From: Pseudalkalibacillus sp051842935
GTDB lineage: Bacteria; Bacillota; Bacilli; Bacillales; Fictibacillaceae
Reading direction: 5' to 3'
Assembly (NCBI RefSeq): GCF_051842935.1
Contig: NZ_JBPXRR010000002.1
Location: forward strand, 169,708-233,707
DNA: 64,000 nucleotides
Part shown: positions 1 through 8,400 of the stretch, piece after piece
Layout of the letters: each line of letters starts with the position of its first letter
Numbering within the stretch: the stretch's first letter is position 1
The notes under the pieces: model-generated
Databases searched by the model: none
What the model saw: the letters and a program-made list of their open reading frames with translations, nothing else
Told to the model about the DNA's origin: nothing
Program-made: the position numbers and the translations under genes

Positions 1-443
1 GAAAACAAAATTTTCGTTCTACTACGTTTTATGTCCATTTTAACTTTTTCTTCCGAAACAAATGGAAAAATTGCAAAGCTGTGTATAGGGATATCATCAA
101 AAATTTCGTTTGATGGCATCTCTATATCATTTTTTAGCTTATAACAATAGTCTTCAAAATCTAATAGTTCATTTTTCTTTTTATAGTCATTAACTATCCA
201 GTATTTATCATTAATTTCTGTTAAAGTTTCATGGCTATACGGATAAGCCTTTACAATTAAAATGCCATAATTTTTTGTGATAATGGTAAATGTAGGTAAA
301 GTGTTTGATGGTGTCCAATAGTCAGGTTCTTGGTAATACGCAGTTGCTTCTAATTCCCTAAGTTCCTCTTTTAAATAATGTTCAAGTTGTTGTCCTAAAT
401 GATCATTACTAAAAGCTTTTCGATCATAAATTTTAATTTCCAA
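1..443 (-). CDS. Unknown protein, truncated at window edge
   Basis: Only the first ~147 codons are present; the gene runs off the left edge. I place the start at a TTG because AAGAGGAGAG lies 7 bases upstream and the frame is open from there to the edge. The product is hydrophilic and acidic/aromatic with a short hydrophobic strand (GILIVKAYPYS) near residue 60. That layout vaguely recalls the nuclease-related domain at the N-terminus of some UvrD/Rep-like helicases, but no catalytic motif can be confirmed in the visible part. I do not recognise the family. It lies left of rlmCD, outside the conserved synteny, so it is probably accessory. Confidence 0.55.
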   Translation of the reverse strand, partial: MEIKIYDRKAFSNDHLGQQLEHYLKEELRELEATAYYQEPDYWTPSNTLPTFTIITKNYGILIVKAYPYSHETLTEINDKYWIVNDYKKKNELLDFEDYCYKLKNDIEMPSNEIFDDIPIHSFAIFPFVSEEKVKMDIKRSRTKILF

Positions 444-908
444 TTCAGCACTCTCCTCTTGCAACGTTAATTAATATTGCAAAAAATCTCTTACCACTTA
501 AAGCTCTTGTTATGGATTGTTTAGAAAAGTTATGGAATTTTCCCAATTTGTTTTTTCCATTTCTTGTAACAGAAAGATGCTTAGTAAATATCTATGACTG
601 TTTCATAGGTTTTCTCTCATGATATTAATTCCTTAAGCCTCCATATATTAAAACCAGATTATTCATTTGGTCTTTCGGTCAATTTTTTTATTTTATAGAA
701 AATAGTAACGATATATTATCAATATATCTTCCATTTATCCATAAGTAATCAAATATATCTTTACCAAAATTCAAATATTCCACTTAGGATAAACGGTTTA
801 GTTATGAAAGACTGATATATGAATAACTTTGAGATATGGATGTTTTGCTTTGAGAGGGAGACCATGCACTTCGTAGAGTAATAATAAGGGGTTTGAAAGA
901 AGATTCCT
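444..908. other. AT-rich intergenic stretch, no gene seen
   Basis: About 465 bases of AT-rich DNA between the truncated left-edge gene and the small membrane protein gene. Only very short open frames without ribosome binding sites occur on either strand. I see no RNA gene, clear terminator or repeat. Confidence 0.5.
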
Positions 909-1226
909 TTAGGGCTGCGGGTAGCATAACCATATGCCCAATGTCAGGAGAATTGCCTTAACAACAAAATTATCAAGTACTACTTTGACTTTTTTAATAA
1001 TGAGTTTAGACATATTATACATTCCCCCTTTAAGGATTTGAACCTTGGAAAAGTTAGTTATAAACAATGTTACTACAAAATCGATAAGCGTAAATACTAA
1101 TACTAACAATTCCCCCGCATTCCTAAAGGAACCTTTATTAAATAAATAATATACTTCTCTAAACAAAATTACAATGACTATCGTTCTATAAATCATCCTT
1201 TTAAAAATGATTACATCTATAATCAC
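909..1226 (-). CDS. Small membrane protein, possibly two in-frame peptides
   Basis: A GTG-initiated 105-residue frame preceded by AGAGGAGAA and AAAGGG. Two hydrophobic segments lie at about residues 12-24 and 40-60. A second strong start is inside it in the same frame: an AAAGGGGG ribosome binding site followed by ATG near position 1012, which would give a 34-residue basic peptide with one hydrophobic stretch ending in CYPQP. So the locus may encode one protein, or a shorter exported peptide as well. No family recognised. A Cys-Pro-rich tail on a short basic amphipathic peptide loosely resembles autoinducer precursors, but no processing or sensor genes are adjacent, so that remains speculation. 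Confidence 0.35.
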   Translation of the reverse strand: MIIDVIIFKRMIYRTIVIVILFREVYYLFNKGSFRNAGELLVLVFTLIDFVVTLFITNFSKVQILKGGMYNMSKLIIKKVKVVLDNFVVKAILLTLGIWLCYPQP

Positions 1227-1260
1227 CCTTTAATTTGAGTACTTTCTCCTCTACCCCCAT

Positions 1261-2631
1261 CTATACTGTAATCAATGCAACACACTCCACATGCGTAGTA
1301 TGTGGAAACATATCAACAGGTTGAACTTTTTCTGTTTTATATCCGCCTTCTTCTAGGATGGCGAGGTCACGGGCGAGTGTAGCTGGGTTGCAGGAAACGT
1401 AGACGACGCGATTTGGTTTCATGTCAAGAATCGTGTTGAGCAGGGATTCGTCGCAGCCTTTTCTTGGTGGATCGACGACGATCATGTCGGCTTTAATCCC
1501 TTTTTCATACCAGGCTGGAATGACGGCTTCCGCTTCTCCTACTTCAAACTCTACGTTTTGCATTCCGTTCAGTTCTGCGTTCCGTTTTGCATCTTCAATC
1601 GCTTCTGGAACGATTTCAACGCCGTATACTTTGTTCGCTTTTTGCGCGAGGAACAGTGAGATCGTACCTATTCCACAATAAGCGTCGATGACCGTTTCGT
1701 TCCCTTCCAACTGTGCGTACTCGAGTGCTTTGTCATAGAGTACTTTCGTTTGCGTTGGGTTCACTTGGTAGAAGGAACGGGCTGAAATCGCGAATTGGAT
1801 GTCTCCGATCGTGTCGTAGATGTACTCGTCTCCCCAAAGGACTTCGGTTTTGTCTCCGAAGATGACGTTCGTTTTCTTAGGGTTGATGTTTTGTACGATC
1901 GACTTCACATTAGGGATCTGATCAATGATGTCTGCCACAATGTTCTTCTTGTTCGGCAGTTCTTTTCCTTTCGTTACGAGTACGACCATGATTTGTCCGG
2001 TGTTTTGACCGTACTTTGCGACGACGTGACGGAGCGTTCCTTTATGGGAACGTTCGTCATATGCCCGGATGCCATAGTGGTTGGCGATCTCTTTTACCGT
2101 CTGGACGACAAGGTCGTTCGCTTCCTGCTGGATGAGGCATTCCTTCATGTCGATGATGCGGTGGCTTCCTTTTTGATAGAAACCAGTGATCAGTCCGCCT
2201 TCTTCCTCGCCGACCGGGACTTGCGCTTTGTTACGGTAGCGCCAAGGGTCGTCCATGCCTAAGACCGGCAGTACATTCACGTCCTTCAGCTTCCCGATCC
2301 GTTCCATGACGTCCTGGACTTGTTTGCGCTTGTATTCAAGCTGCCCTTCATACGTAAGATGCTGGAGCTGGCAGCCACCACATTGCTTGTAAATCGGACA
2401 TGGCGGTGTCGTGCGGTGCTCGCTTTCCTTCGTCACTTCCAGCAGCTTTCCGAATCCGAAGCCTTTCTTCGTCTTGATGACCTTCACTTTCGCTTCTTCC
2501 CCTGGTAAGCCTCTTGGTACGAAAAGGGTATAGCCGTCGACCTTCGCTACACCTGCGCCATCATGGGACAGGTCCTGGAACGTGACGTTCACGATATCGT
2601 TTTTTTGGACGGGTAAATCTTTTTTGGACAT
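1261..2631 (-). CDS. rlmCD: 23S rRNA (uracil-5-)-methyltransferase RlmCD (YefA type)
   Basis: SAM-dependent methyltransferase of the TrmA/RumA family. In B. subtilis the single enzyme RlmCD makes m5U747 and m5U1939 in 23S rRNA. A TRAM RNA-binding domain occupies roughly residues 8-65, followed by a Cys cluster CPIYKQCGGC that would hold a 4Fe-4S cluster. The C-terminal Rossmann-type domain has AYCGIGTISL (SAM binding), VVDPPRKGC and the catalytic Cys in YVSCNPATLARD. Length is 456 residues, as expected. I start at ATG 2631 (MSKKDLPVQ) after GAAGGAAAAG; a longer frame to 2760 would add an unconserved hydrophobic leader that overlaps the divergent gene. It marks the left boundary of the B. subtilis-like core, next to dagK in B. 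subtilis but here separated from it by ~22 kb of accessory DNA. Confidence 0.93.
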   Translation of the reverse strand: MSKKDLPVQKNDIVNVTFQDLSHDGAGVAKVDGYTLFVPRGLPGEEAKVKVIKTKKGFGFGKLLEVTKESEHRTTPPCPIYKQCGGCQLQHLTYEGQLEYKRKQVQDVMERIGKLKDVNVLPVLGMDDPWRYRNKAQVPVGEEEGGLITGFYQKGSHRIIDMKECLIQQEANDLVVQTVKEIANHYGIRAYDERSHKGTLRHVVAKYGQNTGQIMVVLVTKGKELPNKKNIVADIIDQIPNVKSIVQNINPKKTNVIFGDKTEVLWGDEYIYDTIGDIQFAISARSFYQVNPTQTKVLYDKALEYAQLEGNETVIDAYCGIGTISLFLAQKANKVYGVEIVPEAIEDAKRNAELNGMQNVEFEVGEAEAVIPAWYEKGIKADMIVVDPPRKGCDESLLNTILDMKPNRVVYVSCNPATLARDLAILEEGGYKTEKVQPVDMFPHTTHVECVALITV

Positions 2632-2749
2632 TTCTTTTCCTTCTTCCGCTCGTAAAATTCTTATCTGATTGTAGCACAAGAAGTACATCGTAAACAAAAG
2701 GAGATATTCGGGCATACTGGAGTGTAACCAAACATGTGAGGTGAAGTAT

Positions 2750-2929
2750 ATGCAATTCATTACGGTTCCGTTGTTGATGGCGCTCGGGGGCTTTCTGTAT
2801 GGACTGGCTCAAGGTGGTCTTCCAACAGCGATCAGCTATGCGCTAGGATTTTTCATCGGCGGATTCATGTATCGGGTGTTACGCCATTTGCTCGTAAATA
2901 ATCTCAAAAACATCAGCCCTAAGCGATAA
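2750..2929 (+). CDS. Small two-helix membrane protein
   Basis: A 59-residue protein with two hydrophobic segments (about 4-20 and 28-44) and a basic C-terminus ending NISPKR. Start chosen at ATG 2750 because GAGGTGAAG lies 6-8 bases upstream; an in-frame GTG at 2741 is part of that ribosome binding site. It is divergent from rlmCD and its stop codon lies inside a rho-independent terminator, so it is a monocistronic unit. No family recognised. Confidence 0.6.
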   Translation: MQFITVPLLMALGGFLYGLAQGGLPTAISYALGFFIGGFMYRVLRHLLVNNLKNISPKR

Positions 2930-2947
2930 TCGCTCAGGGCTGTTTTT
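2915..2947 (+). terminator. Rho-independent terminator
   Basis: AGCCCT...AGGGCT hairpin with an inner AGCGATAATCGCT stem, followed by GTTTTT. It overlaps the last codons of the preceding small gene. Confidence 0.8.
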
Positions 2948-2997
2948 ACCTTTACAATGTTTCACACTTTAGAAGAGAACTGATTTTCTCTACCCAT

Positions 2998-3264
2998 TCA
3001 CCTTGTTTTATAAACAGAGTGATAGTAACTGTGGATTTTTTCTACGCTTGAAACAATATCATTAGGTAAATCATATTCTCCAACATACCTGACAATCCCT
3101 AATGTTGTAACCTTCTTATTAAGGGTTTCCTCCTGGACAGCAATTCTGAGCTTTTCTAATAACTCCAACATCGTGGTTAAGATGGGATCCCCCGAAGGAT
3201 TGTGCTTTAGTATTGTTTTTTCACAGTCATCGATGAGTTTAATAAACGATGGATCACCTTTCAT
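2998..3264 (-). CDS. Hypothetical protein at the end of the immunity cassette
   Basis: An 88-residue, mostly alpha-helical, soluble protein with no signal peptide or membrane segment. I use ATG 3264 because GGAGG sits 5 bases upstream; an upstream ATG at 3276 overlaps that site. It is the last of four small minus-strand genes behind the AHH toxin gene, each with its own ribosome binding site, and a short orphan coding remnant ends just before it. Position suggests an immunity or orphan-immunity protein; the sequence itself shows no family I recognise. Confidence 0.5.
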   Translation of the reverse strand: MKGDPSFIKLIDDCEKTILKHNPSGDPILTTMLELLEKLRIAVQEETLNKKVTTLGIVRYVGEYDLPNDIVSSVEKIHSYYHSVYKTR

Positions 3265-3278
3265 ACATGCCTCCATTT

Positions 3279-3358
3279 CTATTTAACCTTCCCGGCATAA
3301 TAATTCTTACCTTCTTCCGTAATCAAACAGCACTTGTTATTCTTCAAATCGAGGCATT
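3279..3358 (-). pseudogene. Possible C-terminal gene remnant
   Basis: A short open frame without a good start, reading DLKNNKCCLITEEGKNYYAGKVK-like residues (ITEEGKNYYAGK is the distinctive part) and ending in TAG two bases before the next possible start. It looks like the tail of a degraded gene, as is common in toxin-immunity arrays that recombine. It is too short to identify. Confidence 0.25.
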
Positions 3359-3386
3359 AGCAACATACTATTTCCTGAAATAAGAC

Positions 3387-3797
3387 TTACTTAAATCCCC
3401 ATAAAGGTGTCTTCTTTTCATATATGTTCTCTACATCATGAATGGGGACAACTTTTTCAAACCACCCTGGTTCAATCTTTATAAATCCCAGTTTCTCTGC
3501 AGCTAAGCCATTCTCAACATGATGAATCTTATATTGATCACCAAATTGTTCTAATATGGTTATTGGTAATCTTTTATAAGTTCCTTTTGTGTTGATTGAG
3601 TAGGCTGTTTCAATTTCACTAAAAGATACTCTTTTTACATATCTATTGGGTGACACTTCTATAAAATCATTCTTCTGGTCAACAGCTTCATAAGAAATTA
3701 ATATCATTATCTTTGCGTCATTATAGTCAGAATTCGCCTTATCGGCCTCATACTCCTTGCTATTGTATATAGCGTACCTTCCATTTTTAACATCCAT
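3387..3797 (-). CDS. Putative immunity-cassette protein, family unknown
   Basis: A 136-residue soluble protein with no signal peptide. The start ATG 3797 has GAGGTGG 4-6 bases upstream. The N-terminus is MDVKNGRYAIYNSKEYEAD, followed by alternating beta-rich segments (FIEVSPNRYVKRVSF, YKRLPITILEQFGDQYKI). Small, acidic/neutral, strongly beta and Tyr-rich, it has the look of cytoplasmic immunity proteins that bind toxin domains. It lies third in the gene row downstream of the AHH toxin. I cannot name the family, and the role is inferred from context only. Confidence 0.5.
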   Translation of the reverse strand: MDVKNGRYAIYNSKEYEADKANSDYNDAKIMILISYEAVDQKNDFIEVSPNRYVKRVSFSEIETAYSINTKGTYKRLPITILEQFGDQYKIHHVENGLAAEKLGFIKIEPGWFEKVVPIHDVENIYEKKTPLWGFK

Positions 3798-3903
3798 TAA
3801 ACCACCTCATTTCTAACAACCTCAGGAGTTTAAAAGAAGGAAGCACAATATAATGCTCCCTTAGCTGAATAACCTATGAATTCTTTAATCGCGCTCTTCG
3901 GAA

Positions 3904-4488
3904 TCAAACATAAGCTCTCCATCTATCGAACAATTGATAAAGAGATGCTTTATCTGAATTTCCTTTCATAGCTTTAAGTAACATATTATAGATCAGGTTC
4001 CGTGCATTAAGGGTTTTCTTTGCTTTGAACCCCAATAAAACAGGTGAATTCACATGCGCAAGCGACTTCGGTTCTGAAACAAACCCCCAATGGATGCTGT
4101 TAAAATTGTGTGTAAATACCTCAGAAAAATAAATTGAAATATCCATAGCTAAAATAAGAGTACCGGTAGTTGGCTTATAAATATTTTCTTTAACATCATT
4201 TTTTAACCATTCAGGTACTTTTTCCATTTCCCTTTCTAATTCTTCTGAAGTCTTTTGGTTGGGTTCTATTTGCGATAGATACCACTCCCATAAAGGGATT
4301 AAGGACTGCGGAGAATAATCTAAGATGTCTTTATTATTGCTATTAGTGAGTGAGTATGCATCTTTCAAAAGATCCATTCTTTCCTGTATATTTCCCACAT
4401 ACCAATCGAAATGCCTTTGAGCTTCCTGTTTTGTCATTTCCTTAAACGGTATCACTTTAAAAGGTGGATCCATTAAAGGGTACTTCAA
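3904..4488 (-). CDS. Putative immunity-cassette protein, helical, family unknown
   Basis: A 194-residue soluble protein. I choose a TTG start at 4488 (LKYPLMDPPFK) because AGGAGG lies 7 bases upstream; a longer frame starting at TTG 4539 would have no ribosome binding site and would abut the preceding stop. Features: a charged helical N-terminal half with WYVGNIQERMDLL and PLWEWYLSQIE, then TTGTLILAMDISIYFSEVF and a C-terminal basic helix. It follows the Imm11-like gene by 55 bases and is in the same direction. The conserved-looking aromatic motifs suggest a real family associated with Bacillus toxin loci, which I cannot name. Confidence 0.5.
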   Translation of the reverse strand: MKYPLMDPPFKVIPFKEMTKQEAQRHFDWYVGNIQERMDLLKDAYSLTNSNNKDILDYSPQSLIPLWEWYLSQIEPNQKTSEELEREMEKVPEWLKNDVKENIYKPTTGTLILAMDISIYFSEVFTHNFNSIHWGFVSEPKSLAHVNSPVLLGFKAKKTLNARNLIYNMLLKAMKGNSDKASLYQLFDRWRAYV

Positions 4489-4543
4489 ATTTAGTCCTCC
4501 TAAAGGAAACACTGTAAAAAGTGGTTTCCTTAGATGCAATCAT

Positions 4544-5374
4544 CTATAGTTTATTAGAAGTATTCACTGTTCTCCACTTCATCTCTAAAAAGATAGGTGG
4601 GTAATAGATGGGGTTCATCCATTTATAGTCACCATCTTCTTGAAGATGACCGATCTGTGTTTGTTTTTCATCTCCTAGACGCATAGCCCATTCCAAACTC
4701 TCACTTACAACAACTTTACTTTGTTGTTCTACTAAATTTGTTGCTTCTTCAAAACTATAAATCTCTTGAGAGGTATCCATTGTTGGAACTGGCTTGGCAA
4801 CCACATCTTCTTTCTCACTCTTCTCGGAATCCCAGACTTCTATAAAATCAAAACCCTTTAGACCAGATTCTAGAACTCGCTCTCTGAAAAGGTCAGATAC
4901 AAAAACCTTTGTACTGAAGATTATTTTTTTCTCGTGATCAACAATTTTGAAGATATTTTCTTCTTTTATTACATCTTTTTGAAAGGCATATTTGGTGTAC
5001 TCCATAATTTTCCCATTTCTAAATCTCTCTACTTCTGAATGCCTTTCATCAATACAATCTAGGACATTAATAACATTGATGGCATAATACTCTCTCTCCC
5101 CACTCTCTGTGAGTAAAGGCAGTAATTCCACATTTTCGTTTAATAATTCATTCAACACTCGGACAGCTTTTTCACTGAAAACAGGGTGTATAGAGAGTCC
5201 ATCAGGAAAGTCACTTTCTACTCCATCTTTATACCTTTCAACTTGAATTGGAGTCCAATTTTGTTTCATCGGTTCCCCACGAAAATTATCACGAAAAATA
5301 TCGCTAGCTTCCTCGTTTGAAAACGAAAGTACTTCATAATCACCAAATTCAACTGTTAACATCCATACTTTCAC
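4544..5374 (-). CDS. Imm11-like (DUF1629) immunity protein
   Basis: A 276-residue soluble protein directly behind the nuclease toxin gene (gap ~79 bases), the usual place for the cognate immunity gene. The segment from about residue 60 to 190 fits the Imm11/DUF1629 pattern: HPVFSEKAVRVLNELL, a 'YYAINVINVLDCIDER' block, then an FKIVDHEKKIIFS strand and FVSDLFRERVLESGLKG. The C-terminal ~85 residues are an extension I cannot place. Start chosen at GTG 5374, 5 bases after GGTGAGGGG; another GTG at 5386 is part of that site. Function by family and position: neutralising the AHH nuclease in the producing cell. Confidence 0.55.
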   Translation of the reverse strand: MKVWMLTVEFGDYEVLSFSNEEASDIFRDNFRGEPMKQNWTPIQVERYKDGVESDFPDGLSIHPVFSEKAVRVLNELLNENVELLPLLTESGEREYYAINVINVLDCIDERHSEVERFRNGKIMEYTKYAFQKDVIKEENIFKIVDHEKKIIFSTKVFVSDLFRERVLESGLKGFDFIEVWDSEKSEKEDVVAKPVPTMDTSQEIYSFEEATNLVEQQSKVVVSESLEWAMRLGDEKQTQIGHLQEDGDYKWMNPIYYPPIFLEMKWRTVNTSNKL

Positions 5375-5452
5375 AGAACCCCTCACCTTCGAAATGATGC
5401 ATCCTCTTTTGTTTGAAATAAATAAACAAAAGAGGATGTCAATTAATTATAA

Positions 5453-8400
5453 TTAATAGCTGTGTAGTAGAATCTTAGAGGTTAAAAGTTCTTTTCTGAT
5501 GACTTGTAATGTATCCTCAATTGCATCAGCAATTTCCTGTTCATTTCCTCCTAAGTTCCTATTTACTGTTTCTATTATTCTTTCATTTACATACTTGTAA
5601 TAGCTTCTTAAATGATTTCCATTATGAGTAGCTATAAACATTCCGCCATCCCAATCCGGGTCGAAGTATTTCGAATAACCTGGAATGTTTGGAAGCCAAA
5701 CGCCATTAGTAGCAGAATTTATCTTAATATTATATTTCGCTAAAAGATCTCTGGCTTCCTTTGTATATTTTGATCCAACTGGCACAATATGATGTGCTTG
5801 CCAGCTTTTGTCTCCGATTTTTTCTGGTTGTTTAATTCCCGCCTCCAGCAAGTTTTTACCAAGTCTTTGAGATGGTGTTCCAGAGGTAGTGTCGTCAACC
5901 GTTTTTCCAATAACATTATCTTTGTAGAAATATGGATCGATACAGTTTTCGTTATGGACAAGTATACCTAGGTCCGACACATAATACGTGTGGAATCCAT
6001 CTACAGTAAAGTTATAGACAGTTGCTGGTTCTTCAATTTGATGGATTTGGTTGATCGGTAGGTATTTTCCGGTATGGGTCTCAATCCGATCTCCTACTTG
6101 TAGGTCACTGGTTTCCACCCACCCTTTACCGTCAATCCAGAATGGATGATCGGATGTCGTGGTAATGGTTTCATCAGCAATTTTCAGCTTATACGTTTCA
6201 TCAACCTGATTTTCAAACAACCGGGTAACAGGTTTATGTGCAACTTCTCCTGTATCCGTATTCTTTGCTAGAACCAAATCACCAATTTCAATGTCTTCAA
6301 TCGACTTCGTACCATCGTCTGTCATAATCTTGGTTCCTGCTGTGAAACAGTTACAAGCTACTTTCCACATCTGAAGGTAGTTATCCAGATCTTCAGAAGT
6401 CTTAATTCCAATAGCTTCAATGTGTGACGGTTTGAATCCTAAATCTGACAGCTTCGCCAGTTCATCCAACGTAAACCCTTGGTTTAACGCTTTCACAAAA
6501 GCGTTTGATTCAATACCGTTGTTGATCCAATGAGTCGCATAATTCTCCGGCATGATGTTATGGTCGGCTAGTCGGACCGCATCATCTAATGGGATGCCTT
6601 CATCGAGGATCTTTGTAATCTGGCTTCCTGTCAGCCCTCTGTCTGTCAGCTTTTGAAGATCGGAAAGTCCGTCTGTTCCGTATTCTTTCCCAGCACGCTC
6701 AATCAGTTCTTTGCTGACATTCGAATTCTGCAGCTTTTTAATTAGAGTATCTGCAGTGGAAAGGCTGTCTGTACCAGATTTTTCTACAACTTCTAGAACG
6801 AAGTCCTCTGAAAACTCGTTTGCAAGACGGTCGGCGATCTGTTTATTGGCAATCCTCTGAGACACCTTCTGATAAAGCTCTGTGACTGCTTTGTTCAGAC
6901 CAGGGAATATTTTAGCTAGTACACTGCCCCCGATGGCCCCGGCAATACTCAGAATCGCTTCAGTGATGATCGCATCACCGGCCGACGAATCCCCATTGAT
7001 GTAATACGCATACATATTGTTAAGCAGTTCGACCATGAAATAGATGGTCAGCGCTGCGAGTGCCACACCGAGTATACCGCCTAGAATTGTGCCTGAAGCG
7101 ATGAGTGAGGCTGCTGATATGATCATGATGAAGTTATCGATCAAAGCGACTAACGCAGCGATGTCGACAGCAAGGCTTGTTGATCCACCTGCGGTTCCGC
7201 CACTGATCATATAACCGGCAGCTCCTGAATCTGGATCCATGACGATGAATCCTGTTCCACTCCAGTCATAGTACTGGATGTTCTCTTCAGGAATCGTGAC
7301 AATCCGTCCCTGATTAACGGCATTGGAAATATCATTTTTGATTGTATTGCTTACTTTTAATTTCGGTAAGACTTCCGAAATGTTTTGCTTTGTCACCGTA
7401 TGAATCGGTATCCCTCTGTTGTTCGCTTCCTCCAACACCTTAATGGTGGATACAGAAGGAATACCGAGGAATTGCTCATAAATGCCGTGTTCCATTGCCG
7501 ATTCAATTGAGCCCTGGGCAAGCATAAAGGATAATTCATCCTGCTTTTCCCCTTTTTCACTCACGACCGAAACGACATTCCGGTCTACATCGATATACAT
7601 GCCACCAGGAGCCACTCGAGCAGGACTCATGAACAGATAGCCGACATTCAAGTCATACCCTGTCATCGCTTCTGTCAGAAGTCGATTGGAGGATACTTCA
7701 TATTGCTCAGCGATCAATTGTCTTGTTGTATCCAGCTGTCCGAAATACGTTTTCACGACTCCGTTCAGGATCTCTCCGATGGCTTCGTCTGTGTACATCG
7801 TCTCAGCTGTCACATTTTCTTTCAGTTGCTCAAGATTCGCTTCTACCTGTTCAAGTTCTGAAGCAGCGATTTTACCGTAGTTCAATCCTACTGCGTAAAA
7901 TGCCCCTGCTTTTACCGGGTTCTTCACTTTTTCTGAAACCATTCCCGGTGCCTTGAATTCCATGACGAACTCTTGCGTATACGCCATCCCGACAGGCTTA
8001 CCTGTAGCGACGTCTTTCCCATCCATTTTAAGGACAGGTGTTACCTTAATCATATAGACTGGGGTGTTAAAAATCCCGCCATATTCAGCGATGATTTGTT
8101 CATCTTCCTCTGTAGCAGGTACCCATGATAAGGTGATTCTCTTTCCGTACAAGTCAGCTGCACGTGCTTCATAGGAGAAGTCATATTCTCCAGGGAAATT
8201 GAATCCGAACGGATTTGCTCCACCGATGCTGAACTTCACGGATTCACTCATATCAGAGGAGACGGCGCTGTATTCATCCTGGATTGCAATTGTTTTGTAC
8301 GGGAGCGTCAGAGGAAGGATGCCGAGCTTCTCTTCCTTGATTTCCCATCCACCGATCACTTCTTCCATGCTGGCTTCTTCCAGACCGTTCTCTTTGATGT

